A stretch of 64,000 bases of DNA from BRHc4a sp049325055 (GTDB lineage: Bacteria; Bacillota; Desulfotomaculia; Desulfotomaculales; Desulfocucumaceae). Positions 41,908 to 50,772 of this stretch are shown one piece after another (within the stretch, counting starts at the first letter, position 1; every line of letters starts with the position of its first letter). Made by a program: the position numbers and the translations under genes. The notes beneath the pieces were generated by a model. It ran no database searches. It had not been told where the DNA came from and was given only the letters and a program-made list of their open reading frames with translations. The stretch spans positions 1 to 64,000 of the forward strand of contig JBMOPB010000031.1 in assembly GCA_049325055.1 (NCBI GenBank), given 5' to 3'.

Positions 41908-43038
41908 TTAGTCCCGCCCCCTGTCTTTTTGCCGGGGGTAGTCACTCCCATGATCCCCGGCTGTTCCTTTTATTCCTTCCCGATCCGGGCGTTCCTCACT
42001 GTCATTGCTGCCCCTTCCGTTATTTTTATCCCGGTTTTTTTCTTTGTTTTTATTCTTTTCTTTTTCGACCTGTTCACGGCCGGTGGCTTTATTTTCTTCA
42101 TCCGCATGTCCCCCACTCTGCCCCGGCATGATCACTACATCCGGGCGGCCGGTGCTGCCGGGGGAATCATCATCGTCGTATCCCGGACTCCTGGCCCCTG
42201 CCGGACCTTTACCACCCCCCGGCCCGCCTTCTTTCCCGCGCTTCCTGTTGCCGTTGCCACCGGATTCGTCCTCGCCGTTATCTTTACCCCTGTCCTCCGG
42301 CTCTTTTCCGGAAATGCTTTCCGCTTTATATCTTTTATTAATCTCATTTTTAAATTTGCCCTTATCCTTAAAATCTTCCGGCCTTACATCGCTGTTATTA
42401 TTTGAGGCGTCCAGATAGAGCATGTACCGGCCGGCGGAGATGCCAGCCTTTGAGGCCCTGTCCCTGTTGTAGGGGGTTGCTTCCTTTACAACTATTTGAG
42501 CCTTTATACTGTGTTTGTTGATTGAAACCCTGATCGATTCAGTTACCAACGATTCCGTACGGACAGGGTCACCTCCCAGTGGGGTGACGGCAGACAGTAC
42601 CACGTTTTCCTCTCCGGGAATGATGAATTCTTTACTCACGGCGGCCTCAACGATCTTTTCTATCGCTATTTCCACACTCAGTCCCTTAAGCGTTAGCCCG
42701 GCAATAAGATCTTTTCCGTCATCGTTCAAAGGTTGAATGTCTATTACCACGTTTTCCCTATCCAGCGCCATTTCCACAGAAGGATTTATGTCCAGGCTTA
42801 CATAGGCAGCCACGGCCGGTGTCATCCATCTGCTCCAGAATGTGGCGGCCATCAGGAAAAACAACAGGCAAGCGGCTATAAGTGAGTATTTTCCGGCTCC
42901 AAAAACCGCCGTCGGTATGGTGATTTCCTGTCCGGGCCTGTAGTTTCCCCTTTTTTTTACTTCCCGGAACTCACCGTCAGCTGTCACCACGGTGCATGTC
43001 CGCTCTCTAATCTCAAGCACCACAGCCCTTTTTGTCAT
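41908..43038 (-). CDS. rsgI: Anti-sigma-I factor RsgI family protein
   Basis: A 376-residue protein. The N-terminal ~60 residues (KRAVVLEIRERTCTVVTADGEF) are the cytoplasmic RsgI domain that holds SigI; one TM helix follows (LIAACLLFFLMAATFW), then a periplasmic-side domain starting SLDINPSVEMALDRENVV, and finally a ~130-residue low-complexity tail rich in Gly, Asp, Lys and Arg. The ATG at 43038 is two bases after the sigI stop codon TGA; coupling is likely. In other bacteria RsgI releases SigI after an envelope or polysaccharide signal. Confidence 0.88.
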   Translation of the reverse strand: MTKRAVVLEIRERTCTVVTADGEFREVKKRGNYRPGQEITIPTAVFGAGKYSLIAACLLFFLMAATFWSRWMTPAVAAYVSLDINPSVEMALDRENVVIDIQPLNDDGKDLIAGLTLKGLSVEIAIEKIVEAAVSKEFIIPGEENVVLSAVTPLGGDPVRTESLVTESIRVSINKHSIKAQIVVKEATPYNRDRASKAGISAGRYMLYLDASNNNSDVRPEDFKDKGKFKNEINKRYKAESISGKEPEDRGKDNGEDESGGNGNRKRGKEGGPGGGKGPAGARSPGYDDDDSPGSTGRPDVVIMPGQSGGHADEENKATGREQVEKEKNKNKEKNRDKNNGRGSNDSEERPDREGIKGTAGDHGSDYPRQKDRGRD

Positions 43039-43040
43039 GT

Positions 43041-43760
43041 TCACCTGCTCTCCTTCCCAGGTGGCTTTATAAAAGTGCATAAATAAAGGTAATCCTCACA
43101 GTAGTGCCATATCAGCGAAGTAGCGATAATATATTTTCTTCCCCTCTCAACAGTTTTTACATGAACTCCGGCCAGTTGAGAAAGGGCCAGCACCGGCAGT
43201 TTCCCGGTGGACATCAACTGTGCGAACAAAACGTCATTACCGGCCAGCACCCTGGATACCCTCAGCAGGGTGGCTCTGGCGTCCCTGTGCTTTGGGGAGG
43301 ATTTAATCAGATCGTCAAAGCTTATCCCGAACCGGCTGATAAGTTTTTTATACTCGGAAATCTCTTCTTCCCTTTCCCTGGCTGTCTCCTGCTCCATATA
43401 CCGGCCCCACGCCTGAACGGACTCAAAGGCCGAAAGACCCTGTCCGGCGTCATCCAGGCTCTGGGCGCCGTGGCGGCTCTGCTTCCGCAGGTAATCCATT
43501 ATCCTGCTTTTTATAATAAGCCTTGCAAAGGCCGGAAAAGGCACTCCGCGCCTTTCATCAAACCTGTCAATTGCTTCGTTAAACGCTATAAGGCCTACAC
43601 TCAGCTCATCATCCCTGTCCCACTCCAGGGTCCTGCCGCATACCTTTATTGCGGCCCGGGCCACAAAGGACCGGAATGATGAAATTACCTCTTCCCTTGC
43701 CTGGCTGTCGCCATTTCTTATGAATGCCAGCTTTTCTTCGAGTATGTCTGCCGGAAGCAC
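43041..43760 (-). CDS. sigI: RNA polymerase sigma factor SigI
   Basis: A 239-residue SigI-type sigma-70 factor. Region 2 is visible in VGLIAFNEAIDRFDERRGVPF and FARLIIKSRIMDYLRKQSR, and the C-terminal helix-turn-helix of the family in LSQLAGVHVKTVERGRKYI. SigI responds to heat or envelope polysaccharide signals and is held by RsgI. GTG start with AAGGAAG 8 bases upstream. It is the first gene of sigI-rsgI. Confidence 0.92.
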   Translation of the reverse strand: MLPADILEEKLAFIRNGDSQAREEVISSFRSFVARAAIKVCGRTLEWDRDDELSVGLIAFNEAIDRFDERRGVPFPAFARLIIKSRIMDYLRKQSRHGAQSLDDAGQGLSAFESVQAWGRYMEQETAREREEEISEYKKLISRFGISFDDLIKSSPKHRDARATLLRVSRVLAGNDVLFAQLMSTGKLPVLALSQLAGVHVKTVERGRKYIIATSLIWHYCEDYLYLCTFIKPPGKESR

Positions 43761-43850
43761 CCGTTCACTTCCTTTCGGCCCCTGCCACCGTCCTCTCCGG
43801 TGCCCCGGTCTTATCTTTATATACGGGGTGTGGCAATTCTTTATGGGGAC

Positions 43851-43907
43851 TTAGATTATAAAAAAAAACAGGGTTCTCATCCCTGAATTTTCGACATTGA
43901 TTTTCAA
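43851..43907 (-). other. 18-codon micro-ORF overlapping a terminator, upstream of sigI
   Basis: A perfect AGGAGG lies 4 bases before a TTG that opens an 18-codon frame (KINVENSGMRTLFFFII). The frame runs through the CAGGG/CCCTG terminator stem and its U-tract. It may be a leader peptide, or a leftover of a longer gene with its ribosome site. Confidence 0.3.
43858..43890 (-). terminator. Intrinsic terminator before sigI
   Basis: CAGGG-ATGAGAA-CCCTG followed by nine Ts on the minus strand. It ends the cation-efflux gene and lies ~100 bp before sigI. Confidence 0.75.
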
Positions 43908-43966
43908 ATTACCTCCTGAAATTTAATTCATTTCCAGCAGAGGGCCTTTACAGCAACTATTAAACA

Positions 43967-44926
43967 TCACGATCCGGTTCCCGGCTTTGCTGTGCACCGG
44001 GCCGATCCGGAATCATCCCGGTGTAATTTTTTCTCTATGCCGCAGTTACGGCATTCTCCGCTTACAGGCCTGCAGGGCTCGGCGTGTATGAGCACGTTGA
44101 CGCCGGGCAGCTTTTCCCTGATGTCCTTTTCAATTCTGTCACATAACTGGTGGGTTATTGAAATAACCTGGTCCCTGGGCACCACCATGTGAAGGTCAAC
44201 ATAGCAGTAGGGCCCGGAACGGCGGGTTCTAAGCGCGTGGTACTGTACATATTTCTCCCCGTGCCCTGCCAGCACTTTCTTTATAATATCCTCTTCTTCC
44301 TCAGACAGTCTCACGTCCACCAGGCTGCCGGCAGACTTCCTCAGGTGGCCGTACCCTTCGAAAAGGAGCACCACAGTTACCGCCAGGGCCATTATCTGGT
44401 CGAGAACCGTTATTCCTTTGTATTTGATTATTATAAGTCCTATACAGATGGCCAGAGAGGTGCCTGCGTTGACAAGGAGGTGCCTGCGGTCCGACCTGAA
44501 GGCCGGTGATGAGGTTCTCCGGTATGCCCCGGCAAGCATGGCGGAAACCAGTAAATTCACCACAGCGGACACTCCCATCACGGCAATGCCCAGATCGTGA
44601 TACATGATGCCGGATGTTCCCGTAACCATGCCGGGAACTGTTTTATACAGTATCAACACCGCGGCCAGAAAAATAAAAAAGGCCTCGGTAATGGCGGCGA
44701 TATTTTCATACTTGCCGTGGCCGTAACGGTGGTCTTCATCCGCAGGCTTTTTTGTCTGGTTGACTGATGAGTATGAAAGAAACGCGGCCAGCAGGTCCAG
44801 GCAGGAATGGATTCCCCCGGCAAAAACACTGGCCGAATTCATGGCCAGCCCGGCCACGATTTTTCCGGCTGAAAGGGCAATGCTGATAATGATGGATATA
44901 CCGGCCACATTCACCTTTTGTTCCAT
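43967..44926 (-). CDS. Cation diffusion facilitator family transporter
   Basis: A 319-residue CDF protein with six TM segments and a C-terminal cytoplasmic ferredoxin-like domain (YVQYHALRTRRSGPYCYVDLHMVV). TM2 has GIHSCLDLLAAF; TM5 has DRRHLLVNAG. So the transport-site residues are H..D / H..N rather than the D..D / H..D of zinc exporters, making the metal uncertain (Mn, Fe or Co are possible). The TM2-TM3 loop DEDHRYGHGKYE is conserved. A Cys-rich end (CRPVSGECRNCG) follows. GGGAGAT is 9-10 bases upstream of the ATG. Confidence 0.9.
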   Translation of the reverse strand: MEQKVNVAGISIIISIALSAGKIVAGLAMNSASVFAGGIHSCLDLLAAFLSYSSVNQTKKPADEDHRYGHGKYENIAAITEAFFIFLAAVLILYKTVPGMVTGTSGIMYHDLGIAVMGVSAVVNLLVSAMLAGAYRRTSSPAFRSDRRHLLVNAGTSLAICIGLIIIKYKGITVLDQIMALAVTVVLLFEGYGHLRKSAGSLVDVRLSEEEEDIIKKVLAGHGEKYVQYHALRTRRSGPYCYVDLHMVVPRDQVISITHQLCDRIEKDIREKLPGVNVLIHAEPCRPVSGECRNCGIEKKLHRDDSGSARCTAKPGTGS

Positions 44927-45041
44927 CGTTCAACCATCTCCCACCGGGGGCGCTCCCGTTTCCATATGTCCTTTATAACACGCCGGATCAGTCCAGATCA
45001 ACAACTATTTAGACCTTAAAACATTCCTTTAGGGATGACCA

Positions 45042-45758
45042 TTAGCCCTGATCAGGACGGGTATGCTGGTGGCCCACGTCGATGACCTCCCTGGGAGCTT
45101 CTTCGTCGTTGACGCTGCGGAAACTCTGGTAGAAGACCCCGTCGTCACCAACTTCGTATGTTATATTGTCCACCTGATTCAGGGCGCCCCTCTGGTCCTC
45201 CTCTATGGGTTCCCCACCGCCGTAATATGAACCGGCCCCGGATTTAACGGCGTGCTCGTTCCAGCGCGCAACCTCCTGAAATGAGTCCTCCCAGTCAAAT
45301 TCCACATTGCCGGTTTTTTTGTCGAATGGCCTTGCGTATATGTCTTCCAGCACCTCCTCCTCAACCGGCCTGTTTTCAGTCCTGGGAATCTGCTCGTCAC
45401 CTCTTTTGCAGTCCAGGCAGAGGGTGGAGTACGGGACGGCCTCCAGCCTTTCCGGTGGTATCTCGCCCCCGCAGACATCGCACTTTCCGTAGGTCCCCCT
45501 CTCCATCTTCTCCAGGGCGTCGTCGATGGCGCTTACCATGTGAAGGGAGTCTTCCCTTAACGCAAAGTCCTTGCTGCGCTCGAACACCTCGCTGGCCACA
45601 TCTCCCGGGTGGTTATCATAAAGTGAAAGCTCACTAATGGACGACGCCATTGACTCGTGAAGCCCCCCCTGGTCCATTCCTTTAATCCTTTTCATAATGT
45701 GTTCTTTTTCGTCCAGAAGTCTTTGCTTCAAACTTTGCCTCAAATCCTCCGACAGCAT
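45042..45758 (-). CDS. TraR/DksA-type zinc-finger protein (YteA-like)
   Basis: A 238-residue protein with an N-terminal coiled coil and a C4 zinc finger (CDVCGG and CLDC) near residues 105-125 typical of the DksA/TraR family, followed by a long acidic tail. It matches the YteA sporulation-related subgroup of Firmicutes. The ATG at 45758 lies 6 bases after GGAGG; the upstream extension to 45830 has no site. It is 28 bp after the DUF5665 gene. Confidence 0.8.
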   Translation of the reverse strand: MLSEDLRQSLKQRLLDEKEHIMKRIKGMDQGGLHESMASSISELSLYDNHPGDVASEVFERSKDFALREDSLHMVSAIDDALEKMERGTYGKCDVCGGEIPPERLEAVPYSTLCLDCKRGDEQIPRTENRPVEEEVLEDIYARPFDKKTGNVEFDWEDSFQEVARWNEHAVKSGAGSYYGGGEPIEEDQRGALNQVDNITYEVGDDGVFYQSFRSVNDEEAPREVIDVGHQHTRPDQG

Positions 45759-45786
45759 ATGCAACCTCCGAAAAGTAGTTATTTTC

Positions 45787-46098
45787 CTAATAACCCCTGG
45801 CCTTAACCTGCTGCTGGACCACCCCCACAATATCAGCGATAATTCCCCCGATTACCGGTATGTTCAGCTCCACAAGCTTCTGCAGGAAAATAATCAGTAC
45901 AGCACCCAAAATGGCGAAACCCACCGCAATCCCCAGTCCCCGCGCTATGCCCGAAATGAAGTTTATCCAGAGAAGGCGCCACGGGCTGTGCAAAAGGTCA
46001 ACATACTCGGCCAGTTTCATTTTTTCCATATTGGTGGAAAGCTCCACCACTTTCTCCCTGAGGCTGTTTATAGTCTCGTCTTGGCCGCTGCCTTTCAA
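45787..46098 (-). CDS. DUF5665 family membrane protein
   Basis: A 103-residue protein: an N-terminal helical part (INSLREKVVELSTNMEKMKLAEYVDLL), the motif SPWRLLWINFISGIARG and one or two TM helices (GIAVGFAILGAVLIIFLQ). This pattern fits DUF5665, a short membrane family of Firmicutes. TTG start, GGAGG 10 bases upstream. Function unknown. Transcribed with the YteA-like gene. Confidence 0.75.
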   Translation of the reverse strand: MKGSGQDETINSLREKVVELSTNMEKMKLAEYVDLLHSPWRLLWINFISGIARGLGIAVGFAILGAVLIIFLQKLVELNIPVIGGIIADIVGVVQQQVKARGY

Positions 46099-46141
46099 CT
46101 AACAATAACCTCCTCCCAAGATATTTTGCCACAATGCGGCG

Positions 46142-46171
46142 AAAAAATGCCGCCGGTTTTCCCGGCGGCAT
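46142..46171 (-). terminator. Terminator of the secDF unit
   Basis: ATGCCGCCGG and CCGGCGGCAT perfect 10-bp arms with a GAAAA loop, followed on the minus strand by TTTTTTC. Confidence 0.88.
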
Positions 46172-46181
46172 CCTTTTCTCT

Positions 46182-47060
46182 TTAAGCTTTGGCGGGCTGT
46201 GTCCTGCCCTTTTTGTCCATCAGCCTCAGATCCACCCAGACAGGGCTTGCGTTGAATATGGAAGAGTACGCCCCGCTGGTAACCCCGATTAGCATAGCCA
46301 GAACAAAGGTTTTAACCGTGGATCCTCCCAGGAAGTACAGCGCCAGCAGCACGAACATCACTGTAAGGACGGTGTTTATGGAACGGGCCAGGGTCTGCCA
46401 GATGCTCAGGTTGACCAGGTCCTCCAGTGACTGCCCCTTCTTCTGCATGCGCAGGTTCTCCCTGATGCGGTCAAATATCACTATGGTGTCATTGATGGAA
46501 TAACCTATTATAGTCAGTATGGCTGCTATAAAGGCGCTGTCCACTTCGATACGGAATATCGAGAACACACCTATCACAATCAGGGTATCGTGCAAGAGCG
46601 CCACTATGGCTGCGATTCCCTGCTTGAACTCAAACCTGATGGTGATGTAAATAACCATCAGCACCGAGGCTATAAGCAGCGCCCAGAATGCCTTCCAGAA
46701 AAGCTCGGTGCTTATTACCGGGTCAACATACTCGTTCCTTAAAAGATCAACTTTGCCGATCTTTGCTGAAAAAGCATCAGTCAGTTTTTTGCTGTCCTCC
46801 TGGGTAAGCTTGGCTGTGCGGATAAGGAAGTCCCTGTCCCCGCTCTGCTGGATGCGGCTGGCCTCCAGCCCCTGGCCGTCAACCACTTCCCTCACCTGGT
46901 CCACCTGCACGGGCTTGTCGAAGCGGACCTCCAGTATGCTGCCGCTGCTGAAGTCAATGCCCCAGTTCATTCCCTGCAAGGCAAGGGAGATGATACCCGG
47001 CAGAATCACCAGTATCGACAGAATGTAAAATAGCTTTCTATGCTTTACGAAATGAAACAT
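46182..47060 (-). CDS. secF: Protein translocase subunit SecF
   Basis: A 292-residue inner membrane protein with six TM segments, the partner of SecD in proton-driven protein export. Typical motifs: GMNWGIDFSSGSILEVRF near the N-terminus and YSINDTIVIFDRIREN in the fourth TM region. It starts 12 bp after secD and ends in a strong terminator. Confidence 0.97.
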   Translation of the reverse strand: MFHFVKHRKLFYILSILVILPGIISLALQGMNWGIDFSSGSILEVRFDKPVQVDQVREVVDGQGLEASRIQQSGDRDFLIRTAKLTQEDSKKLTDAFSAKIGKVDLLRNEYVDPVISTELFWKAFWALLIASVLMVIYITIRFEFKQGIAAIVALLHDTLIVIGVFSIFRIEVDSAFIAAILTIIGYSINDTIVIFDRIRENLRMQKKGQSLEDLVNLSIWQTLARSINTVLTVMFVLLALYFLGGSTVKTFVLAMLIGVTSGAYSSIFNASPVWVDLRLMDKKGRTQPAKA

Positions 47061-47072
47061 CCCTTATCCCCC

Positions 47073-48320
47073 CTATGCCCCGAAGTATTTTGGATTTTTG
47101 ACAAGATTTGAAGCCGCCAACAGCTGCAGCAGCCAGCGCGTCAGAGATATGGCCGTGAACATGCTGGCGCCGATACCGATAATCAGTGTGACCGCAAACC
47201 CTTTTATGGGGCCGGTCCCCAGGAAAAGCAGCACTGCCGCCGCCAGAATGGTGGTGATGTTGGCGTCGAACACCGCCACGAAGCCCCTCTTGAACCCGGC
47301 GTCTATGGCGGCCCTGAGGCTTCTGCCGCCGCGAAGCTCTTCCTTTATCCTCTCAAAAATGATCACGTTGGCGTCCACCGCTATACCCAGCGACAACAGG
47401 AAGCCCGCGATTCCGGGCAACGTCATGGTAACGTTCAGTCCCGCGAAAATCACCAGCACAATAACCGAGTATATAACCAGGGCGAAATTGGCCACCAATC
47501 CCGGCAGCCTGTAGTAAATCAGCATGAATACCAGTATGGCTGTTACCCCCACCACCCCGGCGTGTTTGGACTTGGCCAGTGAGTCGGCCCCCAGGGCCGG
47601 GCCCACTGTCCTTTTTTCAATTACCTCCACTTTAACCGGCAGCGCTCCGGAACGGAGCAGTATGGCAATCCTGTGGGCCTCCTCAAGTGACTGGTAGCCC
47701 GTGATGCGGGCCTTGCCGTTGGTAATGGGCTCCTGTACAGTGGGGGTCTGCAGGGTTTGTCCGTCCAGTATTATTGCTATGGGCCTGCCCACATTGGCGC
47801 TGGTGGCCTGGGCGAATTTCCTGGCCCCTTCCTGTTTGAAGGTCAGGTTTACCTCTGAGGCCCCGGACAATGGGTCCTTGGCCTCCAGGGCATCCTCCAG
47901 GTCTTTTCCGGTAACCACGGTCTTGCCGTCCATTGTTTTAAACTCCAGGAAAGCCGTCTTCACCAGGGTGTTGACCGCCTCCTCGGGGTCCTTGATCCCT
48001 GCCAGTTCTACTATAAGCCTCCGTTCCCCCTGCTGTTGTATTACAGGCTCGGCCACCCCGAACTGGTCCACCCTGTTTTGTATAATGGCCTTGAGCTGTC
48101 TCATTGCCTCGGGAGTCACTTTGGAATCCGGAGTATCCTTGGCCTCCATCACGACGTGAACACCGCCCCGCAGGTCAAGTCCCAGGTTAATCCACTTGAT
48201 AAAAGGAAGATACTTTTGTGTCTGTTCGTACCTCTGGAAAACCGGCGACACGGTTACCACAGCCGCCAGGGCCACAAACAGTACTATGGCCGCCATGGTG
48301 ATTACCTTACTCCACTTCAT
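47073..48320 (-). CDS. secD: Protein translocase subunit SecD
   Basis: A 415-residue SecD with six TM segments and a large periplasmic domain. Motifs: LGLDLRGGVHVVMEA near residue 45 and LSLGIAVDANVIIFERIKEELR late in the protein. The ATG at 48320 (MKWSKVITMAA) has GGAG ~10 bases upstream; an alternative ATG eight codons earlier is less likely. It lies just after an HD-domain gene in the same unit as yajC and secF. Confidence 0.97.
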   Translation of the reverse strand: MKWSKVITMAAIVLFVALAAVVTVSPVFQRYEQTQKYLPFIKWINLGLDLRGGVHVVMEAKDTPDSKVTPEAMRQLKAIIQNRVDQFGVAEPVIQQQGERRLIVELAGIKDPEEAVNTLVKTAFLEFKTMDGKTVVTGKDLEDALEAKDPLSGASEVNLTFKQEGARKFAQATSANVGRPIAIILDGQTLQTPTVQEPITNGKARITGYQSLEEAHRIAILLRSGALPVKVEVIEKRTVGPALGADSLAKSKHAGVVGVTAILVFMLIYYRLPGLVANFALVIYSVIVLVIFAGLNVTMTLPGIAGFLLSLGIAVDANVIIFERIKEELRGGRSLRAAIDAGFKRGFVAVFDANITTILAAAVLLFLGTGPIKGFAVTLIIGIGASMFTAISLTRWLLQLLAASNLVKNPKYFGA

Positions 48321-48347
48321 GTCCTTTTCTCCCCTTTTTGTCATAAA

Positions 48348-49016
48348 TTACAGCAACTTGGAGCCGTTTATAATCAACTCAAAATCGCAGTCAAGAAACC
48401 CGGCCGCCCTGCGGCACAGCATCATCCTGGTTAAAAATATTTCAAAATATTCCATTACCGGGCAAATCTCAATATCGATGGTAAGGTCCATGGTTATCGT
48501 ACGCCTTTTGTTGTCCACCTTTAATGAGGCGTTCTCCGCGGCATAGTTTACCCGGTCGTGTATGTCGAAGGTGGCAAAGTCGCGGTTCCGCACCCTGGTG
48601 CGGTGAACGTCGGACTTGTCCGCAACTATAAGGGCGGCCGCCACGGTATTGACCGGCTGCCCGTATTGTTCCTCGTGATTGGCGATGGCTGAGAGCACCA
48701 CGGCTATCTCGTCCGGAGGCATCCCCATATCCATCAAGATAGGGTAAACAATAACGGCGCCGGAGATTCCATGGTCATTCCTGCTTACAACGTTGCCAAT
48801 ATCGTGCAGGTAACCGGCGATGGCCGCCAGCTCAGCCTCTCTCCGGGAATATTCCAGCTTCTCTATGATGTTTTTGGCAATACCGCTTACAAGATTGACA
48901 TGCCGGTAGCTGTGTTCCGTAAAGCCCATGGCACCAAGGAACTGGTTGCCTTTCCTGATAAAAGTGTCCACCACCGGGTTGATCCTTATATCATCCAATG
49001 TAATGATGCTGTCCAT
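48348..49016 (-). CDS. HD domain phosphohydrolase
   Basis: A 222-residue HD-superfamily hydrolase: the metal-binding pair is in IAGYLHDIGN and preceded by EHSYRHVNLVSGIAKNI. Such proteins hydrolyse (p)ppGpp or nucleotides, but the subgroup inserted between yajC and secD in Firmicutes is of unknown role. It lies 27 bp before secD. Confidence 0.85.
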   Translation of the reverse strand: MDSIITLDDIRINPVVDTFIRKGNQFLGAMGFTEHSYRHVNLVSGIAKNIIEKLEYSRREAELAAIAGYLHDIGNVVSRNDHGISGAVIVYPILMDMGMPPDEIAVVLSAIANHEEQYGQPVNTVAAALIVADKSDVHRTRVRNRDFATFDIHDRVNYAAENASLKVDNKRRTITMDLTIDIEICPVMEYFEIFLTRMMLCRRAAGFLDCDFELIINGSKLL

Positions 49017-49067
49017 CCTGGTATATATGCCCTCGCTGTGGTGTTTATGGTAAATCGTCCTTTACGG

Positions 49068-49097
49068 ATAAAGAGAGTAGACTTCCGCCTACTCTCT
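49068..49097 (-). terminator. Hairpin after yajC
   Basis: AGAGAGTAG and CTACTCTCT with an 8-base loop, followed by TTATCC on the minus strand. The T-tract is short, so partial read-through to the HD gene and secDF is likely. Confidence 0.5.
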
Positions 49098-49169
49098 AAA
49101 TGCCTTGTCGATACCGGTTCTTCGGAACGTCTATGTCAAGGCCGACGCCCTGGCCGGCATCAGGCCCGG

Positions 49170-49457
49170 TTATTCCTTCTTCTCTTCTTCGTCGTCGGCT
49201 GATTCCCTCACCTGGCCGATGGAATTTTTGAGCACTTCAATGCGAACATTGTCGGCCACACGTAATACAATGGTATCTTCCTTAACCTTCACCACGGTTC
49301 CGAGAATTCCCCCGGCGGTTACTACCTTGTCGTTAACCTTCAGTCCCCTGATCATCTCCATGTGCTTCTTCTGCCTCTGCTGCTGAGGCCTNNNNNNNNN
49401 NAAGTACAAAAGGCCGAACAGTGCAATAATATAAAGTATTGTGCCGTATTGCTCCAA
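49170..49457 (-). CDS. yajC: Preprotein translocase subunit YajC
   Basis: A 95-residue SecDF accessory protein: one TM helix (ILYIIALFGLLY), the RPQQQRQKKHMEMIRGLKV motif and a short beta domain. The run of 10 Ns at 49392-49401 lies inside the end of the TM helix, just before the RPQQ motif; the frame is kept with a 10-base gap. TTG start with AGGAGG 12 bases upstream. Confidence 0.9.
   Translation of the reverse strand: MEQYGTILYIIALFGLLYXXXXRPQQQRQKKHMEMIRGLKVNDKVVTAGGILGTVVKVKEDTIVLRVADNVRIEVLKNSIGQVRESADDEEEKKE
49392..49401. other. Assembly gap (10 Ns) inside yajC
   Basis: Ten consecutive N bases. The reading frame on both sides is in register, so at most a few residues of the TM helix are hidden. 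Confidence 0.95.
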
Positions 49458-49536
49458 TTTACCGGTCTACCTCCTTTCCACAAAGAGATTTATTCTTTAC
49501 GAGTTTTACTAATTCCTTTATTTTTAATCAAAAAAA

Positions 49537-50649
49537 TCAGCATAGGTTAAATTTGCTTAAAAAATCCCTTTTATATTCATAAAATCTTCCCTCATCTATG
49601 GCCGCCCTGATATTATGCATCATATTAAGTGTAAAGTAAAGGTTGTGTATTGTGGTAAGCCTCACTCCCAGTATTTCGTTGGCCTTGATAAGATGTCTTA
49701 TGTAAGCCCGTGTGTAGTTCCTGCAGGTATAACAGTCGCACAGCGGGTCCAGCGGGCTGAAATCCCTGGCATATTCGGCATTTCTCACCACCAGTTTGCC
49801 CTGGTGGGTGAATACCGTGCCGTTCCTGGCAATCCTGGTGGGCAGGACGCAGTCGAACATGTCCACCCCCCTGGCCACGCCCTCCAGAAGGCAGTCCGGT
49901 GAGCCCACCCCCATAAGGTAGCGGGGCCTGTCCGCCGGAATAAGGGGTACGGTTACCTCAAGGGTTTCGTACATCATCCCCTTGGGCTCCCCAACACTCA
50001 ACCCCCCTATGCCGTAGCCGGGGAAGTCCATCTCCACCAGCTCTTCGGCACTTTTCCTCCTGAGGTCCCCGAAGACCCCTCCCTGGATTATGCCGAAAAG
50101 CGCCTGGTCTTCCCTACGGTGCGCCGCTTTGCAGCGCTTTGCCCAGCGGGTCGTCCTCTCCAGTGCCTTTAAGGCGTACTCGTGGGTACAGGGGTAAGGG
50201 GCGCACTCGTCAAAGGCCATGGCGATGTCGGAACCAAGGGCTTCCTGTATCTCCACAGCCTTTTCCGGGCTGAAATAATGCTCGGAGCCGTCTATGTGGG
50301 ATCGGAACCACACACCCTCCTCCTCTATCTTCCTCAGCGGCCCCAGGCTGAACACCTGAAAGCCCCCACTGTCGGTGAGAATGGGCCCGTCCCAGTGCAT
50401 AAAGCTGTGCAGCCCTCCCGCCTCGGCCACCAGGTCATGCCCAGGCCTTAGGTAGAGGTGATAGGTGTTGCCCAGTATAAGCCTTCCGCCGGCCTCCCAC
50501 ACCTCTTCGGGCGTCATTGTCTTTACTGTGGCCTGGGTGCCTACCGGCATGAACACGGGAGTTTCCACAACACCGTGGGGCGTAATCAACTGTCCCCTCC
50601 TGGCCCCGGTGCGGTCATCCCTCTTTATCTCTATAAACTTAACACTCAT
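49537..50649 (-). CDS. tgt: Queuine tRNA-ribosyltransferase
   Basis: A 370-residue Tgt that exchanges G34 of tRNA(His, Tyr, Asp, Asn) for preQ1. The catalytic and binding motifs are TDSGGFQVFSLG (with the first catalytic Asp), FDCVLPTRIARNGT (second catalytic Asp, VLPTR) and the zinc site CDCYTCRNYTR with a later His. It follows queA by 123 bp. Together with queA and queH it makes the queuosine pathway locus. Confidence 0.97.
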   Translation of the reverse strand: MSVKFIEIKRDDRTGARRGQLITPHGVVETPVFMPVGTQATVKTMTPEEVWEAGGRLILGNTYHLYLRPGHDLVAEAGGLHSFMHWDGPILTDSGGFQVFSLGPLRKIEEEGVWFRSHIDGSEHYFSPEKAVEIQEALGSDIAMAFDECAPYPCTHEYALKALERTTRWAKRCKAAHRREDQALFGIIQGGVFGDLRRKSAEELVEMDFPGYGIGGLSVGEPKGMMYETLEVTVPLIPADRPRYLMGVGSPDCLLEGVARGVDMFDCVLPTRIARNGTVFTHQGKLVVRNAEYARDFSPLDPLCDCYTCRNYTRAYIRHLIKANEILGVRLTTIHNLYFTLNMMHNIRAAIDEGRFYEYKRDFLSKFNLC

Positions 50650-50772
50650 TTTAAACCTCTGTTTTAAATCACAGTTACCAGACTGTACTCACTAATAAGC
50701 GCTTTTGAGATACGCTCATTTTATTCTGGCTCCTGGATTCTGAATTCTGGATTCCTCTTTAAAATATTCACC

